A stretch of DNA of 64,000 bases from Streptomyces bacillaris (lineage in GTDB: Bacteria > Actinomycetota > Actinomycetes > Streptomycetales > Streptomycetaceae), in NCBI RefSeq assembly GCF_003268675.1, contig NZ_CP029378.1, positions 4,340,001 to 4,404,000 of the forward strand. The letters run 5' to 3'. Positions 42,545 to 50,824 of this stretch are shown one piece after another. How positions within the stretch are numbered: the stretch's first letter is position 1; every line of letters begins with the position of its first letter. The notes beneath the pieces were generated by a model. It saw only the letters and a program-made list of their open reading frames with translations. It searched no databases and had not been told where the DNA came from. Position numbers and translations under genes: made by a program.

Positions 42545-43689
42545 CCGACGCGCTGCTCGACGCCGTACGGCAACGGCTGGCGCGCAGTGGGGACGCGCCC
42601 ACACCCGCCGGAGTGGCTGCCGCGCTGCGGGCCCAGGGGAGGCTGCTGGGCGACGCGGAGGTGCTCGGGGCAGCGGCCGAGCTGCGCGGTGAACTCGTCG
42701 GGACCGGTGTGCTGGAGCCGCTGCTCGCGGACCCCGAAGTGACCGACGTGCTGGTGTCCGCGCCCGACCGGGTGTGGGTGGACCGGGGCGGCGGCCTGCA
42801 GCTGACGGGCATCACCTTCCCGGACGCCGCGGCGGTGCGGCGGCTGGCCCAGCGGCTCGCCGCGGTGGCGGGCCGACGGCTGGACGACGCCCGGCCGTGG
42901 GTGGACGCCCGGCTGCCGGACGGGACACGGATGCACGCCGTGCTGCCCCCGGTCTCCGTCGGCTCGACCTGCCTCTCCCTGCGGGTGGTGCGCCCGCGGG
43001 CGTTCTCCCTGGCGGAGCTGGTGGCGGCCGGGACCGTTCCGCCGGGTGGCGACCGGATCCTGCGCGCCATGGTGGAGGCCCGCCTCTCCTACCTGATCAG
43101 CGGAGGCACCGGGGCGGGCAAGACGACCCTCCTCGCCAGTCTGCTGGGGGCCGTCGGCGCGGACGAACGGATCGTGCTCGCCGAGGACTCCGCCGAACTG
43201 CGCCCCGACCACCCCCATGTGGTGCGCCTGGAGTCCCGCCCCGCCAACCAGGAGGGCGCGGGCCGGGTCACCCTCCGCGATCTCGTACGCCAGGCGCTGC
43301 GGATGCGACCCGACCGGCTGGTTGTGGGAGAGGTCAGAGGAATCGAAGTGACCGAGCTGCTGGCCGCCCTGAACACCGGCCATGAAGGAGGCTGCGGCAC
43401 GGTCCATGCCAATGCTGCCGAGCATGTGCCCGCCCGGCTGGAGGCGCTGGGGACCGCCGCCGGGCTGGACCGGACCGCCCTGCACAGCCAGTTGGCGGCA
43501 GCGCTCTCGGTGGTCGTGCATCTCGTACGGGACCGGGCAGGCCGGCGCCGGATCGCTGACGTACATGTCCTCGAACGGGACGCGGCCGGGCTGGTGTTCA
43601 CCGTGCCCGCCCTGAGCTGGGGCGCCGACGGATTCGTCCCCGAGCGGGGCTGGGCGCGGCTGGAGTCGCTGATCGGGGGTGTGATGTGA
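42541..43689 (+). CDS. tadA: TadA/CpaF secretion ATPase
   Basis: A 382-residue hexameric ATPase. N-terminal domain with LADPEVTDVLVSAPDRVWVD, then Walker A LISGGTGAGKTTLLASLLGA, Asp box IVLAEDSAELRPDHPHVVRL, Walker B RPDRLVVGEVRGIEVTELLA and the His box TGHEGGCGTVHANAAEHVPA. It powers assembly or retraction of Tad-type pili, or export of their pilins. Shorter than many TadA proteins because the N-terminal extension is missing. Coupled by overlaps on both sides. Confidence 0.92.
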   Translation: MTDALLDAVRQRLARSGDAPTPAGVAAALRAQGRLLGDAEVLGAAAELRGELVGTGVLEPLLADPEVTDVLVSAPDRVWVDRGGGLQLTGITFPDAAAVRRLAQRLAAVAGRRLDDARPWVDARLPDGTRMHAVLPPVSVGSTCLSLRVVRPRAFSLAELVAAGTVPPGGDRILRAMVEARLSYLISGGTGAGKTTLLASLLGAVGADERIVLAEDSAELRPDHPHVVRLESRPANQEGAGRVTLRDLVRQALRMRPDRLVVGEVRGIEVTELLAALNTGHEGGCGTVHANAAEHVPARLEALGTAAGLDRTALHSQLAAALSVVVHLVRDRAGRRRIADVHVLERDAAGLVFTVPALSWGADGFVPERGWARLESLIGGVM

Positions 43690-44587
43690 ACGGGGGAGTG
43701 CATGGCTATGCGATGCATCTGGCGGCCCTCTGCGCGGGTGCGGCGGTCTGGCTGGTCGCGATGCGGGAGCCCGGGGTGCGGAGGGCGCGGGTCCTGTTCG
43801 TGGACGGGCCGGTCGAGCCACGGCCGGGGTCTTCCCTTCTCAGGGTCCGGGAATTGGTGGTGGAGCGGCGCGAGTGGTGGTGCGTTCCGGTCGCGGTGCT
43901 GCTCGCGGTCCTGGGGGCGTCGGTGCTGCCGCTGCTCGCGGGGGCTGTGGCGGTGCCGTTGGCACGGAGGTGGCTGCTCGGTCGTGCCCGGAGGCGGCAG
44001 CGCGAGCGGGCGGCGGACACGGTGGCGGCGCTGTGCGGGGCCGTGGTCGGGGAGCTGCGCGCCGGACAGGAGCCGGGCCAGGCCCTGTTGGCCGGGTTGC
44101 GGGAGTGCGCGGCGGAGGCGGAGCCGCGGGCCAAGAACGAGCCGGGAGGCGGTGCGTGGCTCGGGGACGCGGAGGCTGCCGTGCTCGCGGCCGCCCGCTT
44201 CGGGGGCGATGTGCCCGCCGCGTTGCGGCAGGCGGCGGAGGGGCCGGGGCTGGAGGGCCTGTCGGGGATGGCCGCGTGCTGGCGGGTGGCGGTGGACGGG
44301 GGCGCCGGTCTGGCGGCCGGGCTGGACCGCCTGGAGACGGCGTTACGGGCCGACCGGCGCAGACGGGAGGAGTTGCGGGCCCAGTTGGCGGGGGCCTGGT
44401 CCACCGTCGTGGTCCTGGCGCTGCTGCCGGTGGCGGGTCTGGGGCTGGGCGCCGCGCTCGGGGCCGAGCCGTTGCGGGTGCTGCTCCACACGCCGGGTGG
44501 GCTGCTCTGCCTGGTGGTCGGGGGCTCCTGGAGGCGGCCGGGCTCTTCTGGGCCTGCCGGATCGTGCGCGGAGGGGAGGCACCGTGA
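43686..44587 (+). pseudogene. tadB: TadB-like membrane protein, frameshifted near the 3' end
   Basis: From GTG 43686 (overlapping the tadA stop) the frame encodes a type II secretion F-domain protein: two N-terminal hydrophobic stretches (MHLAALCAGAAVWLVAM, PVAVLLAVLGASVLPLLAGA), a cytosolic part with GAVVGELRAGQEPGQALLAG, and a helix LAGAWSTVVVLALLPVAGLG. After LLCLVVGG the phase is lost. The natural ending LLEAAGLFWACRIVRGGEAP is in the next frame and stops at 44585-44587. One more G in the GGGGG run at 44520-44524 restores 300 residues. The frame as it stands runs on into tadC with nonsense. Likely an assembly error, because all neighbours are intact. Confidence 0.85.
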
Positions 44588-45492
44588 GTGCGAGGGCAGA
44601 AGTTCTCCACATCCTGGGGATGGCGGTGGCGCTGGCGGGCGCTGCGGTGCAGCTCGCAATCGCGGTGACGGCACGGCATCGGGGCCGAACGGTACGAGGT
44701 CGGGGCGCGGTGCTGCTGGATGCCACTCCGGCCCCACCAGCCGGGTGGTGGCCCCCGACGGCTGTCGTACGGGATCGGGCCGGGAGCGGCGTCCGGGCGG
44801 GCGGTGGCGCACGGGCAGCGGGTCGGTTCGGTGCGGGTGGCGGTGTTGATGCCGGGGCTGGGCCCGGGGCTTGGGGGTGTGCCCGCGTGAGGCTGTGGGC
44901 GGCTCCGGCGGGGGCCTGGCTGACCGGATGGGTGCTGGTCGGCGGCCTGCTGGGGTGTGCCGTCGGTTCGGCCGCGGCGTACGGAACGTGGCGCTGGCAG
45001 CGCTCCCGGCCCCGGCCAGGCCCGGGCGAGACCCGGGAGGAGCAGGCCGCGATCGCCGGGCAGCTCGCCCTGGCCGCCGATCTGCTGGCGGCCTGCGTCG
45101 CCGTCGGCGCCGGACCCCGCGAGGCGGCGGAGGCCGTCGGCGAGTCCATCGGCGGCCCGGTCGGCGACCGGCTCGCCCGCGCCGCTGCCGAGATCCGCCT
45201 GGGCGGGGAGCCTGCCGAGGCGTGGGGGCGGTTCGGGGAGATACCGGGCGCGGGCCCACTCGCCCGCTGCCTGCACCGGGCCGGCTCGACCGGGGCCCCG
45301 GCGGCGGAGCCAGTGTCCCGGCTGGCCGAGGCGATGCGCGCCGAGCGTGCCGGTGCGGCCGTGGCGCGGGCCCAGCGGGCCGGGGTGCTGATCACCGCGC
45401 CGGTCGGGCTCTGCTTCCTGCCGGCTTTCCTGGCGGTCGGGGTGGCGCCGGTGATCATCGGCCTGGCCGGCGGGCTGCTGGCGGCGGGTTAG
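44584..45492 (+). CDS. tadC: TadC-like membrane protein
   Basis: A 302-residue protein starting at the GTG overlapping the tadB stop (GTGA). N-terminal helix (LGMAVALAGAAVQLAIAV), a low-complexity Gly/Ala/Arg segment to about residue 105, then a helix AGAWLTGWVLVGGLLGCAV, the secretion F-domain (AAIAGQLALAADLLAACVAV, GGPVGDRLARAAAEIRLGGE) and two C-terminal helices (AGVLITAPVGLCFLPAFLAV). With TadB it forms the inner-membrane platform. The same frame is open far upstream through tadB, which is not coding. Confidence 0.87.
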   Translation: MSARAEVLHILGMAVALAGAAVQLAIAVTARHRGRTVRGRGAVLLDATPAPPAGWWPPTAVVRDRAGSGVRAGGGARAAGRFGAGGGVDAGAGPGAWGCARVRLWAAPAGAWLTGWVLVGGLLGCAVGSAAAYGTWRWQRSRPRPGPGETREEQAAIAGQLALAADLLAACVAVGAGPREAAEAVGESIGGPVGDRLARAAAEIRLGGEPAEAWGRFGEIPGAGPLARCLHRAGSTGAPAAEPVSRLAEAMRAERAGAAVARAQRAGVLITAPVGLCFLPAFLAVGVAPVIIGLAGGLLAAG

Positions 45493-45575
45493 GCCGGTCC
45501 GGCTCTCACTCGAGGGCGAGAGCCACTCTCAACATTCGTGATCCACGAGATCCATCATGTCCATCGGGGGATGAA

Positions 45576-45803
45576 ATGAACAAGAAGATCACAGAGCGAG
45601 CCGTCGGCACGGTGGCAGGCTTCGCGCGGTGGGTGGCAAGGCTCGGGCGCTCGTCCGATCGCGGAATGACCACCTCCGAATATGCCGTCGGCACCATCGC
45701 GGCCTGTGCCTTCGCCGCCGTGCTCTACAAGGTGGTGAACAGCGGGCCGGTGCTGTCGGCGCTGCAATCCCTGGTCGAGGGCGCGCTCGATGCGAAGTTC
45801 TGA
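45576..45803 (+). CDS. DUF4244 protein, candidate Flp-type pilin
   Basis: A 75-residue protein. A basic N-terminus (MNKKITERAVGTVAGFARWV) is followed by SSDRGMTTSEYAVGTIAACA and FAAVLYKVV, where G-M-T-T-x-E-Y resembles the prepilin cleavage motif G/xxxxEY of Flp pilins. A single hydrophobic helix follows, then a short tail. Position inside the Tad cluster supports a pilin role. No prepilin peptidase is present in the window. Confidence 0.87.
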   Translation: MNKKITERAVGTVAGFARWVARLGRSSDRGMTTSEYAVGTIAACAFAAVLYKVVNSGPVLSALQSLVEGALDAKF

Positions 45804-46266
45804 GGGCGGGACGGGCCAGGGGGCGGTTCGGCGGCGGAGCCCGGGGCGGATGCGCGGCCGGAGGCGGACGGGAGACCCGGGCCGTTCCTGGCGCCGGGAC
45901 CGTGGGGCGGTGACGGCCGAGGCGGCCGTGGTGATCCCGGTGCTGGTGGCCTTCGCCATGGCGTTGCTCTGGGCTCTGGTGGCGGCTGCGGACCAGATCC
46001 GGTGCGTGGACGCGGCACGGGCTGGGGCGCGGGCAGCGGCACGTTCGGAGCCGGAGACGGCGGTGCTGGCAGCGGCGAGGGACACGGCGCCCCGGCGCGC
46101 CCGGGTCGAGGTGGGGAGAGCGGGGGACCTGTGGCGCGTCCGGGTGGAGGCGCCCACTCCGGGCCCTGGCGTGCTGTCCCTGACGCTGGGAGCCGAGGCA
46201 GTCGCCCTGGCCGAGGACACGGTGGGGGGTGTCGGCCATGACGTCGTTGACGTCGACGTGCCCTGA
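45790..46266 (+). CDS. TadE-like pseudopilin
   Basis: A 158-residue protein overlapping the DUF4244 gene by 14 bases. A very basic leader (1-38) precedes DRGAVTAEAAVVIPVLVAFA, the TadE motif with Glu at +5, and a membrane helix. The remainder (VDAARAGARAAARSEPETAV) is a small extracytoplasmic domain. TadE-type proteins are minor components processed like pilins. Confidence 0.85.
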   Translation: MRSSEGGTGQGAVRRRSPGRMRGRRRTGDPGRSWRRDRGAVTAEAAVVIPVLVAFAMALLWALVAAADQIRCVDAARAGARAAARSEPETAVLAAARDTAPRRARVEVGRAGDLWRVRVEAPTPGPGVLSLTLGAEAVALAEDTVGGVGHDVVDVDVP

Positions 46267-46768
46267 GCGCGGAGTGTCTCGGCCGTGCTGTCTCCGGTAC
46301 TGGGCCCGCCTGCGCCCACGGGCCCGGCTCCGGGCCAGAGGGAGGCGGTCAGCCGACCGGCACCCCTGGGCGGCGGCACGGACAGGAGAACGGGCAGCGG
46401 CACGGGCGGCGGACCGGGGAGTGGCGACCGTGTGGGTGGCGGTCACCGCGGCGGCCCTGTGTGTGGTGTTCGCCGTCGTCCTGGCGCTCGGGCAGGCGGT
46501 GGCTGCTCGGCACCGGGCCGGCGGTGCCGCGGATCTGGCGGCTCTGGCGGCCGCCGACCGGGCGTGGGAGGGACCGGAGGCCGCCTGCGGGGCGGCCCGG
46601 CGGGTGGCCCTGGCGCAGGACGCGGTGATCGTCCGGTGCACGGTGCACGGGGACGTCGCGGACGTGGTCGCCCGGTCGAGCTTCGGGCCCTACGAGCCCG
46701 CGGTCAGGGCCCGCGCCGGTCCTCCGACGGCAGCGCCGCACGGGGAGGCGGGCCGCTCGCCCCCGTGA
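46229..46768 (+). CDS. TadG-like / helicase-associated secretion protein
   Basis: Up to 179 residues. Starts at GTG 46229, ATG 46238 or GTG 46277 are possible, the first two overlapping the TadE gene. After an Arg-rich leader the motif DRGVATVWVAVTAAALCVVF and a membrane helix appear, then AARHRAGGAADLAALAAADR and paired Cys (EAACGAA, VRCTVHG). This matches the Rv3654c-like TadE/flp-tail family of actinobacteria. The cluster ends here; the next gene is convergent, 14 bases away. Confidence 0.8.
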   Translation: MSAMTSLTSTCPERGVSRPCCLRYWARLRPRARLRARGRRSADRHPWAAARTGERAAARAADRGVATVWVAVTAAALCVVFAVVLALGQAVAARHRAGGAADLAALAAADRAWEGPEAACGAARRVALAQDAVIVRCTVHGDVADVVARSSFGPYEPAVRARAGPPTAAPHGEAGRSPP

Positions 46769-46782
46769 CCGGGCGTGATCCG

Positions 46783-49263
46783 TCAGGTCCCGGGCCGGTC
46801 CGTCGCGGAGGGCTCGGGCGGTGCCGCCTTGAGGAGTTCGGTGAGGAGGCGTACGGCGCCTCGTTTGTGGAGGGGCTCGTTCCCGTTGCCGCACTTGGGG
46901 GACTGGATGCAGGAGGGGCACCCCGCCTCGCACTCGCAGGAGGCGATGGCTTCGCGGGTCGCGGTCAGCCACGCACGGGCGGTGTGGAAGGCGCGCTCCG
47001 CGAATCCGGCACCGCCCGGGTGGCCGTCGTACACGAAGACCGTCGGCAGCAGGGTGTCCGGGTGCAGCGGTATGGAGACGCCGCCGATGTCCCAGCGGTC
47101 GCAGGTGGCGAAGAGCGGGAGGAGGCCGATCGAGGCGTGCTCGGCCGCGTGGAGGGCCCCGCCGAGGATCTCCGGGTTGATGCGGGCGGCGTCGAGCTGG
47201 TCCTCGGTGACGGTCCACCAGACGGCACGGGTGCGCAGGGTGCGGGGAGGCAGGTCGAGCTTGGTCTCGCCCATGACCTCGCCGGTGATGAGTCTGCGGC
47301 GGAGGAAGGAGACGACCTGGTTGGTGACCTCGACGGAGCCGTAGCAGAGCCGCCCCTGGCCCCAGGGGATCTCGGTGTCGGTCTCCAGGACGGAGATGGC
47401 CGTGGTGTCGCGGGCGACGGTCGAGTACGGGGGGTCGGCCTGCTCGACCAGGGCGACGGAGTCCTCCAGGTCCAGCTTGCGGACCAGGTGGGTGCGGCCC
47501 TGGTGGAGGTGGACGGCGCCCTCGTGGACGGCGGTGTGGGCGGCGGCCGCGTCGACCGTGCCCAGCAGGCGCCCGGTGCCCTCCTCGACGATCTGGACGG
47601 GGCGCCCGCCCCCGCCCCGGATGTCGGTGAGGTCGGCGGCCCGCTCGCGGCGGGTCCAGTGCCAGCCCGACGCCCGCCGCCGCAGCAGCTTCGCGGCCTC
47701 CAACTGCGGCAGCAGCTCGGGCACCGCGGGCCCGAAGAGTGCGATGTCGGGCTCGGTGAGCGGCAGCTCGGCAGCCGCGGCACACAGGTGTGGGGCCAGG
47801 ACGTAGGGGTTGTCCGGGTCCAGCACGGTCGACTCCACGGGCTGCTGGAACAGCGCCTCGGGGTGGTGCACCAGATAGGTGTCCAGCGGGTCGTCCCGGG
47901 CGACCAGGACGGCCAGGGAGCCCTGTCCCGACCGGCCGGCGCGGCCCGCCTGCTGCCAGAGGGAGGCCCGGGTTCCCGGATAGCCGCAGATGACGACGGC
48001 GTCGAGGCCCGAGACGTCGATGCCCAGTTCGAGGGCGGTGGTGGCGGCCAGCCCGAGCAGCTCGCCGGAGTGCAGGGCCCGCTCCAGGGCCCGGCGCTCC
48101 TCCGGGAGGTAGCCGCCGCGGTAGGCGGCGACCCGCCCGGGCAGGGAGCGGTCCACCTCCGCCAGGCGTTCCTTGGCGATGACCGAGATCAGCTCGGCGC
48201 CGCGCCGGGAACGTACGAAAGCGACCGAGCGGACCCCCTGGACGGTCAGGTCGGTGAGCAGGTCGGCGGTCTCGGCCGTCGCGGTACGGCGGACGGGGGC
48301 GCCCTTCTCGCCGTGCAGCTCGGTCAGCGGGGGCTCCCAGAGGGCGAAGGCCAGCTCGCCGCGCGGGGAGGCGTCGTCGGACACCTCCCTGACCGGCAGA
48401 CCGGTCAGGCGCCCGGCGGCGACCGAGGGGGCGGCGGCGGTGGCGGAGGCCAGCAGGAAGACCGGGTCGGCCCCGTAACGGGCGCAGAGGCGGCGCAGCC
48501 GCCGCAGGACCTGGGCGACATGGGAGCCGAAGACGCCGCGGTACGTGTGGCACTCGTCGATCACCACGAAGCGGAGCGCGCGCAGGAAGGAGGACCAGCG
48601 GGGGTGGGACGGCAGGATTCCGCGGTGCAGCATGTCGGGGTTGGTCAGGACGTAGTTCGCGTACTGCCGCACCCACTCGCGCTCCTCGACCGGGGTGTCG
48701 CCGTCGTAGACCGCGGGTCGGACGGCGTTGCCCAGGGGCGCCGCCAGGGCCTTCACGGAGCGGCGCTGGTCGGCGGCGAGCGCCTTGGTGGGGGCGAGGT
48801 ACAGGGCGGTCGCCCCGCGGCCGTTGGGGGCCTCGGAGCCGTCCAGCAGGGTGCTGAGGACCGGGGCGAGGTACGCGAGGGACTTGCCGGACGCCGTGCC
48901 GGTGGCGATCACCACCGATTCGCCGTCCAGCGCGTGCTCGGCGGCGGCCGCCTGGTGGGCCCACGGATGGTCGATCCCGGCCTTCCCGATCGCCGAGATC
49001 ACTTCTGGCCGGATGCGATCCGGCCAGATGGCATGGGTTCCCGATCTGGGGGGCAAGTGCTCCGTATGAGTGATGCGCGCGGCCCGGCCCGCCCCTGTGG
49101 CGAGCCGGTCGAGGATCATGGCGGGAGAGGGGCGCGTGTCCCCACTCTCGGGTGGTCGTCCGGGACGGTGATTCTTGGCCATCGGCACCGAGTGTGTCAC
49201 TGGCGTGACGGACAATGGTCCCAAGGCGTCGTGCATGGCTGCTGGTAAGTGATTGAATGCCAT
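46783..49263 (-). CDS. DEAD/DEAH-box helicase with DUF1998 Zn-binding C-terminus
   Basis: An 826-residue protein from the ATG at 49263 (MAFNHLPAAMHDALGPLSVT). Superfamily 2 motifs: Q/I region VIATGTASGKSLAYLAPVLS, Ia LAPTKALAADQRRSV, DECH box FVVIDECHTYRGVFG, III LLASATAAAP, IV VAFVRSRRGAELIS and VI QQAGRAGRSGQGSLAV. The C-terminus carries a DUF1998 four-Cys cluster: CECEAGCPSCIQSPKCGNGN. Related to the MrfA/Hrq1 group that acts in DNA repair of mitomycin-type damage. It lies convergent with the Tad cluster and divergent from bldG. Confidence 0.9.
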   Translation of the reverse strand: MAFNHLPAAMHDALGPLSVTPVTHSVPMAKNHRPGRPPESGDTRPSPAMILDRLATGAGRAARITHTEHLPPRSGTHAIWPDRIRPEVISAIGKAGIDHPWAHQAAAAEHALDGESVVIATGTASGKSLAYLAPVLSTLLDGSEAPNGRGATALYLAPTKALAADQRRSVKALAAPLGNAVRPAVYDGDTPVEEREWVRQYANYVLTNPDMLHRGILPSHPRWSSFLRALRFVVIDECHTYRGVFGSHVAQVLRRLRRLCARYGADPVFLLASATAAAPSVAAGRLTGLPVREVSDDASPRGELAFALWEPPLTELHGEKGAPVRRTATAETADLLTDLTVQGVRSVAFVRSRRGAELISVIAKERLAEVDRSLPGRVAAYRGGYLPEERRALERALHSGELLGLAATTALELGIDVSGLDAVVICGYPGTRASLWQQAGRAGRSGQGSLAVLVARDDPLDTYLVHHPEALFQQPVESTVLDPDNPYVLAPHLCAAAAELPLTEPDIALFGPAVPELLPQLEAAKLLRRRASGWHWTRRERAADLTDIRGGGGRPVQIVEEGTGRLLGTVDAAAAHTAVHEGAVHLHQGRTHLVRKLDLEDSVALVEQADPPYSTVARDTTAISVLETDTEIPWGQGRLCYGSVEVTNQVVSFLRRRLITGEVMGETKLDLPPRTLRTRAVWWTVTEDQLDAARINPEILGGALHAAEHASIGLLPLFATCDRWDIGGVSIPLHPDTLLPTVFVYDGHPGGAGFAERAFHTARAWLTATREAIASCECEAGCPSCIQSPKCGNGNEPLHKRGAVRLLTELLKAAPPEPSATDRPGT

Positions 49264-49342
49264 CGCGGCTGGCGATCCGTCCCCTGGCCTCCGTCGGGGA
49301 GACCGAGGGGCGACCGCTCGATAGCAAGGTGCTGGAGGATCC

Positions 49343-49696
49343 GTGGACCTGTCCCTGTCGACTCGCAATGTGTCCGGGCCTGGTGGCGACCGTACGGTCG
49401 TCGAGGTCGGTGGCGAGATTGATGTGTATACCGCGCCCAAGCTGCGCGAGCAGTTGGTCGAGTTGGTGAATGACGGCAGCTACCACCTGGTTGTCGACAT
49501 GGAAGGTGTCGACTTCCTCGACTCCACCGGCCTCGGCGTGCTCGTGGGCGGCTTGAAGCGTGTCCGGGCCCATGAGGGCTCGCTGCGCCTGGTCTGCAAC
49601 CAGGAGCGCATTCTCAAGATCTTCCGGATCACGGGTCTGACCAAGGTGTTCCCGATTCACACCACGGTCGACGAGGCTGTCGCCGCCACCGACTGA
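49343..49696 (+). CDS. bldG: anti-sigma factor antagonist BldG
   Basis: A 117-residue STAS protein from GTG 49343. Signature: [20 protein letters not shown] and [20 protein letters not shown], where the Ser of DST is the phosphorylation site (position 61 here; four residues later than in S. coelicolor as recalled, because of a SGPG insertion at 11-14). BldG controls morphological differentiation and antibiotic production by releasing sigma factors. The partner anti-sigma gene lies 224 bases downstream. Confidence 0.95.
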   Translation: MDLSLSTRNVSGPGGDRTVVEVGGEIDVYTAPKLREQLVELVNDGSYHLVVDMEGVDFLDSTGLGVLVGGLKRVRAHEGSLRLVCNQERILKIFRITGLTKVFPIHTTVDEAVAATD

Positions 49697-49920
49697 GGTC
49701 GGCTTCGACCGGTCCCCGGACCGGTCGTCAGGCAGTGGATCGAACCGACAGCGGCAGCGACCGGGCCGCGACGGGCAGGCGGTCGGCCTTCGGGCCGGCT
49801 GTCGGTTCCGTCGATCCCGCGGCTGTGGATTCTGTCGGCCTCCGGAGGAGGAGAACAGGGGTGCCGGGCTGCAGGCCCGGGGCCTCTGACGCGTACGCCC
49901 GAACGTTCCAGGGGGATGGC

Positions 49921-50370
49921 ATGGCCACCGTTGAACTCCGCTTCAGTGCCCAGCCTGAACATGTCAGGACGGCCCGCCTGGTGGCGGCCGCCGTGGCACG
50001 CCGGGCCGGCGTCGACGAGGCGGTGCTCGACGAAGTCAGGCTCGCCGTCGGTGAGGCGTGCAGCCGCGCCGTGGGGCTGCACCGCAGCCACGGCATCACC
50101 GAGCCGGTCAACGTGGTGCTGACCGAGGAGGAGAAGGCGTTCTCCATCGAGGTCGGTGACGGTGTCCCCGGCCCCGGGAGCGACCCCGCCACGCCCGGAG
50201 CGCACGGCGCGTCCGGAGGCCCGGACGAGGCCGAGGGCGATGGCGGCGAGGACGAGATGGGCCTCGCGGTCATCAGCGGACTCGTCGACGACGTGGAGGT
50301 CCGGTCCGGTGCGGGCGGCGGGACCATCCGGATGAGCTGGCCGACGGCCCTCGCCACGGTGCACCCCTGA
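49921..50370 (+). CDS. anti-sigma factor (HATPase-like) partner of BldG
   Basis: A 149-residue protein starting at ATG 49921. HATPase_c-like: ELRFSAQPEHVRTARLVAAA, a degenerate N box in LDEVRLAVGEACSRAVGLHR (Ser-Arg where most kinases have Asn), FSIEVGDGVPGPGSD as the G1-like box and DEMGLAVISGLVDDVEV as the G2-like box. An acidic insert (GGPDEAEGDGGEDEM) is inside the lid. Located downstream of bldG in the same direction, matching the S. coelicolor arrangement. It may bind sigma factor without ATP-dependent kinase activity (inference from the N box). Confidence 0.9.
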   Translation: MATVELRFSAQPEHVRTARLVAAAVARRAGVDEAVLDEVRLAVGEACSRAVGLHRSHGITEPVNVVLTEEEKAFSIEVGDGVPGPGSDPATPGAHGASGGPDEAEGDGGEDEMGLAVISGLVDDVEVRSGAGGGTIRMSWPTALATVHP

Positions 50371-50824
50371 GGCATCCCGGGGGACGTGCTGTCCCGTACG
50401 GCGTGGTCCGTGCTGTGCTGTGCCGCGTCGCGCTGACCTGTCCTGCTCTCCGTACTGTGTAGCCCCTGCCGGGCTGCTTCGTTCCGTGCGGCGTGGCTCG
50501 TGACGTGACGTACGGCTGCTGCTGCCCGTACCGGATTCTCCGAGGCTCTGCCCGCCCCCCGGCAGGGCCTTTCTCATGTGGCCCGTACGGCCCCTGCGGC
50601 TCCACGTGGTCGGCACGGGTCATGCGGGCTCGCTTCCCCGTAATACGGCCACGTAATTCTCCTGCGTAATGTGCCCGCCCCATTACTGCATTCGAGAAGA
50701 ATCATCCGTCGATCTTTCGGCGTTGGGGGGAGCGCGATCAATTCTCTTCCGGACCACTGTTTTGATCCGGTTCCGCTCCCTACAATCCGTCCACGTCTTG
50801 AGCGCTGAGCGTCAAGGAGGACGT
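50371..50824. other. intergenic upstream of hppA
   Basis: About 454 bases containing the terminator at 50544-50569 and the hppA promoter region. Several degenerate CGTGCTGTGCTGT-like repeats follow the anti-sigma gene. The stretch 50640-50800 is distinctly AT-rich for this genome, as expected of a strong promoter. No gene is seen. Confidence 0.5.
50544..50569 (+). terminator. terminator of the bldG operon
   Basis: GGCTCTGCC (50544-50552) pairs with GGCAGGGCC (50561-50569) with one wobble, followed by TTTCT. Confidence 0.75.

Noticed and set aside
43702-44583. Upstream continuation of the tadC frame through tadB
   Set aside because: Cys/Trp/Arg-rich nonsense; tadC starts at the GTG overlapping the tadB stop.
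46349-49660. 1103-residue open frame on the minus strand through the helicase and bldG
   Set aside because: Same strand but other phase than the helicase; Arg/Pro-rich and without motifs. The helicase frame carries all SF2 motifs.
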